Positions 23,301 through 33,199 of a DNA stretch of 64,000 bases are shown here, one piece after another; the first letter of the stretch is position 1; each line of letters opens with the position of its first letter. The notes below the pieces were generated by a model. That model was not told the origin of the DNA and ran no database searches. It saw only the letters and a list, made by a program, of their open reading frames with translations. Position numbers and translations under genes: made by a program. The stretch comes from Monarcha castaneiventris obscurior (lineage: Eukaryota > Chordata > Aves > Passeriformes > Monarchidae): contig JAMPIT010000417.1 in NCBI GenBank assembly GCA_026261815.1, positions 591,501-655,500 on the forward strand, in the 5' to 3' direction.

Positions 23301-26300
23301 ATGGGACAGCTGCTCTCTGAATGGAGGAAGCCTAGAGGGAGAGATGCATTCCAGACTGTTATTGACCCAGGTTAGTACTGCACTAAAGATCTTGCACATG
23401 CTGTCTACTTCTTCACCAGTTTTGTGGAAATCAGATAACAGTCCCTCTTCTGAACTTTGGAATTAAATCCAGAGATTTTGAGATCTGTTAATGTCTTTAT
23501 ATGCAACTTTTGTTCTACTGAAAATAATATTCTGGAGAATACTATTTTCAAGGTGGACTTTTCTGTCCATATTTGGGGGCATACTTTATGGAACTTACTC
23601 TCTTGGGATTTGTGATTTACTTTATGCCTTATGAGGGTTCTTAGTTGATTAATCACTGTAGCTGTATTGTACCAAAGCAGAGGTGTTAACCTCTAGTACT
23701 TCCATTTCTAGACTGTTATCTCTCTCTTACTGTAGAATGTTATCAAGATTTCTAGATCTACAGTTAAAAATCTCCCAGCAGCTTCCTTGCAAATGCACTA
23801 AATCCAGGGTTTAGGGAAACTAAGTAGAAGTTCCAAGTAGTTAGCTTTATCTATTCAGTCTCCTGCAGTTGTGAGTGTCATAAGAAAATAAAAATTATTG
23901 ACATCAACTTAATGATGTTGCCATTTTTATACTGGTAACAGAGTAGGAGTTCACTGACATATGTGTTTTACATACCAGACCCAGAGCATGAGCAGTATTT
24001 TCTTGTTGTACACAACTTGGACTTGAACCAGTGACCTAAAGGTAAAAGTCTGTTTCCCATTATTGTCATCTGATCCATGCAGCTTTGTATCTTTCGCATG
24101 TTTGATAAATCATGCAAGACTGTAACAAGACAAAGATGTTTCTTGGACTATATACTGTACAGAATGATCCCTCATCTTCCAGATGTTTGTTTATTTTTGG
24201 CAACATGGACTTTACAAAAAAAAAATAAAATTGAAACATAAATGATTTTATATCACTTAATGGCATTCTTTTCCATAGGGTGTTTTGGAGGGACAAGGGA
24301 GCCTGGAATTAGTCAGGGAGTGGACTGATATTTCATTTGCTACTTTAAGAAATATGCTTCATGGAAAATGGCAAAGCAGGAAGAACACTGTAGAGAAATA
24401 CAATAAAGTATGTTTCTCTCTGCCAATAGCTGCAAGTCTTCAAATAATCGTCTGCTGTCCAAGACAGTTTTAATACACATAAGAAAAAACTGAAGGGGTA
24501 TCACATCACCTATCTTTAGACATCTAACTATGTGGTTAATGGTTACCCTACTCTGCCTTTGGAATCAATCAAGAGATTTAGAGAATACCAGAGCATACCA
24601 AAGGACAGTGATATCTTTCCTAAGATTTCATGGAGTATCTATTTCTTCCCCCATCCTGTATTTATCCAATGTGACTCCATTTTCCAATGAAATTGCTTAG
24701 TGTGGCTGACCAATTCAGAGGCACTTTCAGACCAGGAAGTTACAAAGGTGAAGAATGCAGATATCAGAACACATCAGTAAGTGATAAAAAGCAATTGGTA
24801 AAATCCAACTTGCAACTTGCAACTTTCCATCCATAGGCTGGGCATTTAGTTTATATTAGCATCTCTTCACAGTCAGTACAGAATGATACAAAACTTCTGA
24901 AAAGCAGCTCCAGACCCTGGCTACAGAAATTCATTTTAGGGTGGGCTCTTCAGGTATCTGTCTCTCATCATTGACAGTAAAGAAGGCAAGACAAACAAAA
25001 GACTAGACAAGGCTCAGGAATTTATTTTATGTGTCTATTTTATGTCTACATCTTTTAGGATCAAAGTTGATGTATTACATATGATAAGTTTAAATCCACA
25101 GGAGAATCTGAAGTGTGTTCTGTTTCAGTGTTTCTTTTACTGCAAAAAAACCCACTTAAAACACAGATAAAAGATCAAAACTTAAAAAGAGGCATTATAA
25201 ACTAGAAGGGACAGTTGTTCCACACACTGACCCATCAAAAAGAACTAGTTTCCCCATAGCTGTTCTGAAACTACCAAAGGCTTACAAGAATATGTCTAAT
25301 TATGGTAGAAGTTATTCATAGAGTCACAGAATGGTTTGGGTTGGATGGGACCATAAAGATCATCTATTTCCTGCCCCCTTGCCACGGGCAGGGAGGTTTG
25401 TTTTCCTTTCCAAAAGTAGCTTGTACTGGTTTCTTCTTGAGTTTTGCATTTAAAGGTTTCTTTTCTCCTATTGTTCTATCTTGAAAAGAAATAGATTTGT
25501 TACTCACTTCAGACAAGTGAATAATAAGAGCTGTAGTCAAAGCCTTTCTGAAAAAGTAGAAAAAATCCAATTTGAGGATAAAGCTTCAAATGATAAGTTT
25601 GATTCTCTTATCGATTCCATGGCTGACTTGTACATTACTTGTACTAATTAATAGGTATAATTTTTTATGTATATATAATATGTATAATTTTTTAATTGTA
25701 CTAATTAAAAAATGTATATGACATGTTCTGAAAAGTCATTGTATACCCACTTAGAAGTCTTATTTAATCAGATACCTACCACAAAGGTAGGAACAGCAGT
25801 GTGAGCCTCTCTCAACTCTGCAGAATGGCAAGAGTGAGTTCTTGTTCAAGTATGGACCCTCTGTGTGTGTGTTATGGCAACAACAGAGACGGCTTGTGTG
25901 TATGCACGCAGACATGAGCAAATGTCTCAAACTCAAGTTCTGAGCTTTGTGAAGGCACCTCAATGTCCTATTATTAGTTTGATTCAAATTCAACAAGCTA
26001 ATGCTAATCAGCTAAAATGCATCAAATACAAGACTTTCACTGTGATTCTTTCTGAATATTTTGTGCATCATACTTTACAGCTTATTTATTTTGTGTAAAC
26101 AGACCCAGACCAACCTGTATTTAACACCCTTGTTTTTCTGTTTATTCAATGCTAGGCAAACCATTCTTAATTAAGTGCTCCTTTGCTTTTCAGCCTCACT
26201 GATTGCGTATCTTAACAATGAAAATATTTTTCTGATGCTCCTATATTTCCACTTCTCATTTTTCTAACTTACTTTTACCTACCTAAAGGAAAATTGACTG

Positions 26301-29300
26301 ATTACATTTAAGAGATACTATGATAAAATTGCAGTGCCATTTTATTAGGAATTAGTAGCTGATGTACATAAGAATCTCTCTCCACAATTTATTTTTCTCA
26401 CACATTTTCCAAACAAAGTTTTATTTTCAAGGAGGGAAAAAGTGAGAAGCCCACACAAGAATTCCTTTGAGAGACTGGTTTGATTGCATTAATTTTGAAG
26501 AAGGAAATCTCTCTTTGCATATGTTTTCAGAGCAGTTGGGAGACCCAGTCTTGACTGCGGCCTCTGGACCCTATCATGATATAAAATTAATTCAAAATAC
26601 TAATGAACTGTAAAGAAAGGGAAGATACAGCAGCTCATGTTTATACTGTTGTTACTATCTCTTTCAGAAGATAAATCCAACACAAAGCCTGTACAAGTGC
26701 AGTACATTTATTTGCAGTATCTTTCTCCTTTAGGGCCTTGGAATTCTTTCCTTGATAATAGACTTTTCTTTTACACTGCCTTTTTTAAGCTATTTTCTGT
26801 AAAAGAGTTGATTCTGCTATCTTAATGTAGCTATGCACATTTTATTTATGAGTGATATTACTTAAAGTTTTTCCAGTGGCAATTTCTATCTGGATGCAAA
26901 GCTTTAGCTAGTTCTTCTGTGTCTCACTAACCTGGGATCTTGGAAACCATAGATTTTATAGCCCAGATTTGACCCACCTAATATATGACAATGCATAGCT
27001 TTGATTGAGGATTCAATACAACTCTCAGAAATAATTCGCAGCTACAATTATTTTCCCCTTGCAAATATTTGCATTAAAAATGTATTCCATGTATACATTA
27101 AGTAACCTTTCCCAACCTTGAGATTATTCTAGAATCTATGACAAAAATAGACTTCACGTGGAAGAATATCAAAGAGCCGTTATCTAGAAATGTTTTCAGT
27201 ACCATGAAGTGTGTGTGTATACACACATACACACTACACAGGAAAAAATTCTTCCAGAGTATGAGAAGTAATAAAGAAGTCATGAACTTGGACTCAGTCA
27301 CTCTTAGTTAACTGTATTAAGACAAAAGTTTTGTACTAAGCCTGAAACAGATGTCTAGGGTTCATCAAAAGTTATTTGAGGAAGAGAGATGTATGGGGTC
27401 AGGCTGGGATGAAATTAACTTTCCCCATGGCACCCCTCAGTGCTGTGCTTTGTGTTTTTAGCTGCAAAGGTGGTGATAACACACCAGTGTTTGGCAACTG
27501 CTGAGCAGTGCTGGCGCAGCACCAAGGCTGTCTCTCCACATTACACTCTCACCAATAGGCCAGAGGTGGTCAAGATCTCAGGAGGGGACACAGCCAGGAC
27601 AGGTGACCCAAGCTGAGCTAAGGGATATTCCGTATGGCATCTGGTCAGCAATACAAGCCAAGAGAAAGGAGGCAGTGAAGGCAGGGGGGGTGGGCTTTGT
27701 TAATTAAGGTGTTTGTCTTCAGGAGCACCTGCTACACGTACTCAAGTCCTACTTCCCTGGAAGTGTCTGGCCCTCACCAGCTGATGGGAAGTAGAGAATA
27801 AACATTTTGTTTCCCTTTGCTTCTGTGTGCAACCTTTGTTTTTCTTCATTAAACTGCCTATATGTCAACTCACAAGTTTTTGACCTTAATTTTTTCCCGT
27901 GTGTCTGAGAATGGGGGGTGAGAAAGCATCTTGATGGTCATCTGGCAGCCAGCTAAGGTCAACCCACCTCAATACGTGTCACAAGAGAATGATTCATACT
28001 TGTCTTGGAGCATGATCTTGGGATGCAAAGCCTAATTTTAACCAGACATAATGAGTGGAAACAATACCTTTCTAATTACCTTTAGGTCTTTCCTCATTTT
28101 GGTGATTACACATTGAATGTGTGATTACAGTACCCAATGAGTTTGGAAAAGGACATGCTGACAGAGGTGCTTTAGTTTAACTCCTTGAGGTGCACAGGTG
28201 ATTCATTCACTTTGAAATTAACAGGAGTAGCACACCAAATGCATCTGAAGTACTAGAACTGGTCGGTCTCCTGGACCTTCTGCAAATCAGTTGGATGCAC
28301 AACTGCAGTAAAGTTTGCGTTTTGCCAATGAGTCTAAAAATGTGTTAAACAGAGTGACTTATCTTTGCACAAAACTGAATTTTAAAATCTTAAACTGAAG
28401 ACAGCAACAACAGAAAATGCTGTTTTAATTTTTTCTCCGCTATTTCAGAAGTCTAAAGACATGATTCAGAGCTCTGTAAAGGGAAATTCAGGTCTTAAAG
28501 AGTTACTGCTCACAGGCCAGATCTGTTGAAGGCCTGCTGTTTGTCTGGGCCTCTGTGGTATTGCTCATCATGTAAGCTATGCATAATAAAAACTAACCTG
28601 TGACCTTGAATAAATATTGAGTTTTACACATAGACCCACTTGTGTCATTCACATCATTATGATAACAAGGTTTTAAACAGGAAAGTCATAACCATAATCA
28701 AGAAATCAAATGTATTCTGTTTAAAACTTGATTGACATCCATATTATTCAGTGATTAAAATATAAATTGCAAGACTGACATGCCCTATCAAATAGTAAAC
28801 TGACATGTCTATAAAATTTTCTTGATTCCTACAGCACTGACCACTCATATCTCCTGGGATATGGGGAACTGAATGCTTAGGATTCTCTTGGGTGGTACAT
28901 GGTATTAGGAATGTAAGCAAAAAAAAAAGATTTTGGCTAAACATCTAGGGAAAAGAAGGCTCACACAGGGAGGTCCATCCATACGCAAAGCAAAATTCTG
29001 TTCAACTACTGTGATGGATGAACTTCACCTGATTAATTTTAAGAAGTCTGTCTGAAGGGCTCAGTAATGGAAGATAATCTTGCTCTGGAAAAGAAGTTTA
29101 CGAGACAGTATGAATAGTTTTTCTGAACTCTGCCTATTCCACACTTTCTTAAAAATATCCAGCCTGTGCTGGGATCTCTTGTATCTTCTCTTGTTGGGTG
29201 CAAAATCAGTCATCCCGAATTTCCTTTCAGCTGGGAAGGAACACCAAAGCCTTACTTTATCTTTATCCTTCACACAGACACTTGGAAAAGGGCCACCCCA

Positions 29301-30915
29301 TGCTTTCGTGTTATAGGAACTCACAGAGAAAGCACAGCATGGGAGAATCCCACCTACCATTCACTGCACCAGTAAGAAATCTGTTGTTTGAATGAGAAAA
29401 ACTCAATGATGAGGCACGTTCAAAAGAGCTTCTCCCATTTCTGGGAAGGAAGTAATTTCTGCAGGAATGACAAATGCTTCATTTTTAAGAGCAAAGAGAG
29501 ACAGAAACTGATTTATTAATCAGTGTGAAATAGAGCACAGTGACTAAAATTGGTAGTGACTTTATCAGGAAAGAAAGGTTAAATAGAATTAAGTAGAGCA
29601 CAAGAGTGGCACAAGGGAAACAGGCCAAAAGCAAGGTAAGTCCTTTACAGCAAAGTTCTTCTAAGTCCCTCTTAGACTGAAAATGTATTTCCTGTAAACT
29701 ATAAGGTTCTGATCTTAGTGCTAACTTTGAGATTGTTTTTACCTCTTCAGTTCTCCTTTTTTGGGTTGTATTTATTCTTAAATTGCCTCTGTCCTTTGAT
29801 TTCAAAGCTGTTATCCAATTTCTATCTCACATTGATGAAAGACTAGCTCCTATCCCTCCTACCGTAATCATGAATCTTTCAAAGGAATGTGTTTTTGTGA
29901 CTTATGCTTTGTTATGTGAAAAAGTACTAAAATATTATGTATAAAGATAATTAAAGATAAAATATTATGAAAAGACCATATTATTTAAATGTTGTATTTT
30001 TCACTCAACTTCTATCGCACACAATCCTGAAACACAGAGTGCTTATATTACCTTCAGGGAAGTTGTGCCAATGTCTAATCAGGAGGGTGAGAATAAAATT
30101 AATGTAACCTTTTAATAACTGTAAAGAAATAAAGGAATGTAGAAGAGGAAGGAAGCATTTCATTCAACACGTGGAGTCCCTTGCTTCTACAGGCAAAATA
30201 TCTTACCAGCTCATATTGTATCAGAATTTCAACAGTTTTTCTTCAGTAATTTTTCTTACTTTCCTCTGTTTAAATTCAAGTGCTTTCCCTTTCTTTTTTC
30301 TTCCTTCTGCCACTTTCCTAACAGCGATAGAAAACATTAGCATTTATGGCCTGAAATAGCTGTACTGAACATAAACCTAAGGAAACAGCATTTTACAGAC
30401 TCATTTAATGGGAAATGCTGGAAGTCCTGTCTCAGCTGCCTCCATGCATCATGGAGACAAATAAATCACAATGACAATCTCAACAGAATTTGTGGAATTA
30501 CATGGAGACCTGAGGAAAGCATGGTACCTTTCACCTACTCTTAAAGATTGCCACAAATAAAACCCCAAACAATCAGAATATATTTTGGCTGTGTTTGTAG
30601 GTTAGGGAGAAAGTGAATGAACTGCAAAGGCAATAGAAACCACATGAGTAGATTTGTCTGATAAACGTTTTCATGACAAAGAAAAACCGATCAGTAGCTA
30701 CTGCATTTATGCACTTTGGAAACACAGAATAAATAAATTCCAATTACCTCTACTCGATCAGACTGCTTGTTTTCATCAAAGGCAAATGGATGAGGCAGCT
30801 CTCCAAATGGTATGTTATAGAACTCAGAATCATAAATTATGGTGTCAGTGATAGGGGCAGCTCCAACAAACTTGAAGATAAAAAATCCCAGAAAAACATT
30901 TACAAAGGTCTGCAT
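14216..30915 (-). CDS. EPYC: Epiphycan (class III small leucine-rich proteoglycan), six coding exons
   Basis: Secreted cartilage matrix proteoglycan (PG-Lb/DSPG3) that binds growth-plate matrix. The six coding exons (14216-14386, 16321-16416, 17421-17623, 18223-18381, 20384-20537, 30748-30915) have canonical AG/GT borders and join in phase to 316 codons; human is 322. Residues 1-20 form a signal peptide. Y28 and Y33 lie in an acidic segment suited to tyrosine sulfation. S98 in an AQGSGV context is a likely glycosaminoglycan site. C112, C115, C117 and C124 give the CX2CXCX6C cluster that defines class III SLRPs. Seven leucine-rich repeats follow (about 139-300), with C273 and C306 forming the terminal ear-repeat disulfide and an N-linked sequon at N296 (NLS). 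All reading is intact. The gene shares orientation with KERA, as in the conserved EPYC-KERA-LUM-DCN cluster. Confidence 0.97.
14789..15314 (+). mobile_element. Solo LTR of an endogenous retrovirus, antisense to EPYC
   Basis: A block of about 526 bases that starts TGTGAC and ends GTCGCAACA, giving TG...CA ends. It has a U3-like GC-richer part, a TATA box (TGTATAAAAGCCC at about 15159-15171), and a poly(A) signal in GGAATAAAGACTTGG near 15245-15260. A T-rich GT/CT region leads to the end. This is the order of a retroviral LTR. No gag, pol or env remnant and no primer-binding site were seen beside it, so it is a solo LTR. The immediate flanks show no obvious target-site duplication, so the ends may be off by a few bases. 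Reading frames at 14963-15325 lie inside it and are not genes. Confidence 0.75.
15988..16029. repeat. Imperfect palindrome with internal direct repeat
   Basis: CATTAGTCT at 15988-15996 is the exact inverse of AGACTAATG at 16021-16029. Inside, AGTCTCTTAGAC occurs twice in direct orientation, about 22 bases apart. It lies in EPYC intron 6. The function is unknown. Confidence 0.7.
16321..16416 (-). CDS. EPYC: EPYC exon 6, residues 229-260
   Basis: Ninety-six bases, phase 0 at both ends, with acceptor CTTTCTCTAG and donor CAG/GTAGGC. It encodes one leucine-rich repeat and the start of the next ([21 protein letters not shown]). Confidence 0.96.
16476..17357 (+). mobile_element. CR1 LINE fragment filling EPYC intron 5
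   Basis: About 880 bases of CR1 in plus orientation, antisense to EPYC. It opens with the end of the CR1 reverse-transcriptase region ('CAGCATGGATTCAC', 'CTTGACTTCAGCAAAGC', then translated MFINDL). It continues through 'GACCTGGGTGTCCTGGTGGACAG' and 'TACTCAGCCCTGGTGAGGCA' to 'GGACTGGAGCATCTCTC'. The frame is broken by indels and substitutions, and the copy is truncated before the usual 3' tail. It occupies most of the 1,004-base intron and stops about 65 bases from exon 5. Confidence 0.9.
17421..17623 (-). CDS. EPYC: EPYC exon 5, residues 161(part)-228
   Basis: Acceptor TTTCTCTGCCAG, donor AAA/GTAAGT. It completes the split codon at residue 161 (AAC, Asn) and encodes three leucine-rich repeats: [28 protein letters not shown] and [12 protein letters not shown]. 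Confidence 0.97.
17624..18222 (-). other. EPYC: EPYC intron 4
   Basis: About 600 bases, AT-rich, no repeat recognised. Confidence 0.85.
18223..18381 (-). CDS. EPYC: EPYC exon 4, cysteine cluster and first LRR
   Basis: Acceptor TTTCTTAACAG, donor TTAA/GTATGG. It encodes residues 108(part)-160: the CX2CXCX6C N-terminal cap ([13 protein letters not shown]) and the first repeat, with phase 1 at both ends. Confidence 0.97.
18382..20383 (-). other. EPYC: EPYC intron 3
   Basis: About 2 kb of AT-rich intron. No mobile element was recognised. Confidence 0.85.
20384..20537 (-). CDS. EPYC: EPYC exon 3, acidic linker with GAG site
   Basis: Acceptor TTTTCCCTAG, donor GATG/GTTAGT. It encodes residues 57-107 and part of 108. 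It is an acidic Ser/Thr-rich linker with TPKLIDGSS followed by [11 protein letters not shown]. The flanking LIDGSS and GVLGPHT blocks match human epiphycan. It is too short to stand out as a reading frame and was found by splice sites and homology. Confidence 0.93.
22168..22682 (+). mobile_element. CR1 LINE 3' end
   Basis: Plus-oriented CR1 running from 'CAGCAGCTCAAGGGATGTGAT' through 'CTCCAGCACAAGGAGGACATG' and 'GGACAAGGGGGAATGGCTT' to the diagnostic tail ATTCTATGATTCTATGAT. The tail is intact but the body has many substitutions. It is antisense to EPYC. Confidence 0.93.
25319..25396 (-). mobile_element. Short CR1 3' fragment
   Basis: AGAGTCACAGAATGGTTTGG followed by 'GGGACCATAAAGATCATCT' and a 'CCCTTGCCACGGGCAGGGA' segment: about 78 bases of reverse-complement CR1 end, truncated. 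Confidence 0.85.
27391..27975 (+). mobile_element. Solo LTR of an avian endogenous retrovirus, antisense to EPYC
   Basis: The sequence carries blocks I recognise from a common avian ERV LTR: 'GTCAGGCTGGGATGAAATTAA', 'GGTGATAACACACCAGTGTTT', 'GAGGGGACACAGCCAGGACA', 'GGGATATTCCGTATGGCATC'. A poly(A) signal (GAGAATAAACATTTTG) follows near 27796, and it ends with 'CAGCCAGCTAAGGTCAACCCACC'. No internal retroviral genes flank it. The exact ends and subfamily are uncertain; an ERVL-type origin is a guess. Confidence 0.75.
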
Positions 30916-30928
30916 TCTGTTTTCTTTT
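30748..30928 (-). CDS. EPYC: EPYC exon 2, start codon and signal peptide (coding 30748-30915)
   Basis: Acceptor TTTTGTTCTCTTTCAG at 30929-30944, 13 bases of 5' UTR, then ATG at 30915. It encodes residues 1-56: a hydrophobic signal peptide ([20 protein letters not shown]) and the Y28/Y33 acidic segment. Donor GAG/GTAATT. The in-frame ATG further upstream, giving MFSFRKENR before this start, lies in the intron and is not used. Confidence 0.95.
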
Positions 30929-33023
30929 CTGAAAGAGAACAAAATGGTCAGATTGTAGCTAATCTGGTATTCGCAAGGAATCTATGACAATTTAATGTCA
31001 CAAATACAGTACTTATATATATAAAAAACAATATTTCTGATTAATAATTCATATTTATTCATGGACACTCAGTGGTTTAGTCTGGTTTTCTTCATAAAGA
31101 GTCCTTGGATCTGAGAATTCTGCAGACTGCTTTGGCCGTACTCATATAATTTACAAAAGTTGAATTTTATTGGTGTAAAAATAAACTGATCTCAATGAGA
31201 ATGTCTGAATGGTGTTTTTCCTCTTTCATCTAACTTCACCTATTTTCACTGCACCATTTGTTAAGAACTTTTGAGAAACTAGTGAAAAGGTAAATTATTA
31301 TATTACTTGTCTTTATCACAATAAATAATCTTTTGAAATGTATAACAATGTAATAATTTATTTCTTCTCCATCATATAAAACCCCAAACTGAACCAAACC
31401 AAAAAACCCCAAAAAAACCAAACAAACAAAACCAAAAAACCCACCAGTCCATTAGAAAATATTAGAAACTCTGTTGTCTTTGGATGACCATAATCAAAAC
31501 ACTTTTCACCCATTAGTTGTTTTATCAGAATGTAATTTTGATTGGTGTGGCATATTTGGCCCATACTTTTGCAAAGGTCTTGGGAACAAAATAAAAAATA
31601 ATACGTGTCCTTCATAGCCCCACGGACAGTAACAACAGTACTCTGAATTCCTTCATTATTCAATCAACACCACTTTTAAAGTGGTGAGAAATGGTGGTGT
31701 AGTACATTCACCTGTTCTCTTTGGAAAATAGAATTGTAAAATAGTTATCACCCATTTAAATTTCCAGAATTTTGTAAAATAGCAGAAAATTCACGCTAGG
31801 CTTGAGCATTAGTATTTATGCATTCCCTTTTCCTTGTAAGTGGCGCATTCACTATTATCATTTAAGATGCCTGACACAAGGCTCTATTCAGCATTCTTTG
31901 CTTACACCTTTACTCATCTAAAGCTCACACTAATTTCACCAAAAGCACAGTGATAATGAGCAATGCATAAGTGTGATAAATTGTACTCCTTATGGGATGC
32001 CATGATACACACACTTAAATATTTAATTTCAAAACTGTAGCTACTTAAAGTATAAGAAATACATGAGACTTTTTTTAATGTGTGTGCTGAGCAAGAAGCT
32101 GAATTTTAGCTTCATGAAAAGAGGTCTTTATAAAGCTGGTTTAGGCATGAGGATATGAAATTCCTCTGGGATGGTCAGTAACAAGGCGCTCATTTTTCTC
32201 TCATTTTCTTTATTCAGAAAGACTTCAGCTGCTGCTGGAAGAAGCTAGAGTCCATGGGTCTTCTCTTTGAGAAAGCTTAGATGAATATCACCTTTCAGTA
32301 TTAGCTTCCAATATTACTAAAAGTATTCTGCTTTATTAAAAACTTAAATAACATAAAATAAAAATTCAATCAATCTCTGAAATAAGCAAGTATGCTAGAA
32401 TTTGCATTTTTTTTGTCTGTATTTATGCTTTCTGCTACTTATTTTTGACAGAGCTGGTTTTGGTCTTGCTTTTCCTTTCCATGTCATTTACCCCAGATAA
32501 TTCAGCTATAAAGGGTGTTATCTATCAACCCAACATGCGGTACTAACATATGTGGTGTAATTTTTCCTCTGAATAAACAATTCTTAAATAAAAATTTGCT
32601 CACTATGCAGAATTGCTTTCATGTCACATTGCCTAAAAATAAAAGATTTTTAAAGGGTATGAGGCTTGATAAGTATTGAATTTTGCATATATGTAGACAA
32701 AACCAAATCTGTGGAAAAAAATTGTTTACCTATGGCTATAGTATCTGCACTAACTTGCTGGGCTTGCATGTCTCTATTTCCCTTTCATGTAATATATTGG
32801 AACGCACTGTAGAAATATTGGCATCTGCAGTAGCTGTAAGATCAAATATTTTGATGAAGATTATGTACACCTCTCACAGGAAGGAGCTAAGACATATCCA
32901 GGGAAAAATAAATAGGGTCCACAATCTGCAAGCTTTGAATCAGTATTAAGCATGATAAAATAAAACAAATACTAGTATTTCCAGCGATAAAAATTCAACT
33001 AAGAGAGAAGTGCCAAAACTTAC
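30929..33023 (-). other. EPYC: EPYC intron 1
   Basis: 2.1 kb between the non-coding first exon and the start-codon exon. It has an A/C-rich low-complexity stretch at about 31380-31443. No mobile element was recognised. Confidence 0.65.
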
Positions 33024-33160
33024 CTTTAGCTTCCACTGTCTCAAATGGGATGGAGTTACTCCGAATACCAGAGTGGTATTAGACCCTGACCAATGGCAGT
33101 GGCATTCTGGGGCTGTGGGAGGTAGTACAGCTTCTACCCTCAGCTGAAGACCTCAGCCCA
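33024..33160 (-). other. EPYC: EPYC exon 1, 5' untranslated (candidate)
   Basis: About 137 bases that end in a strong donor AAAG/GTAAGT at 33023 and begin some 30 bases below a TATA box. The region is less AT-rich than its surroundings. It contains one short upstream frame of eight codons (33079-33105, ATG to TAA). The 5' end is estimated from the TATA position only. Confidence 0.65.
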
Positions 33161-33184
33161 GGGAGTTTCTCAGACTGCAAACAT

Positions 33185-33192
33185 CTTTATAT
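33185..33192 (-). promoter_or_regulatory. EPYC: TATA box of EPYC
   Basis: Minus strand reads ACATATAAAGATG. It lies about 160 bases upstream of the exon 1 donor, a typical place for a tissue-specific matrix gene promoter. Confidence 0.6.
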
Positions 33193-33199
33193 GTATGAT

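Larger units (their letters stand above)
20538..30747 (-). other. EPYC: EPYC intron 2 (10.2 kb)
   Basis: Largest intron of the gene. It contains CR1 copies at 22.2 and 25.3 kb and a solo LTR at 27.4 kb. It also has an AT-rich locally duplicated patch at about 25640-25720 and a short TG/CA run at 27211-27234. Remaining sequence has no coding frame that resembles a protein. Confidence 0.8.

Noticed and set aside
31380..31443. Repetitive CCAAA-like units considered as a CRISPR-like or satellite array
   Set aside because: Irregular A/C-rich low-complexity sequence without fixed repeat and spacer lengths.
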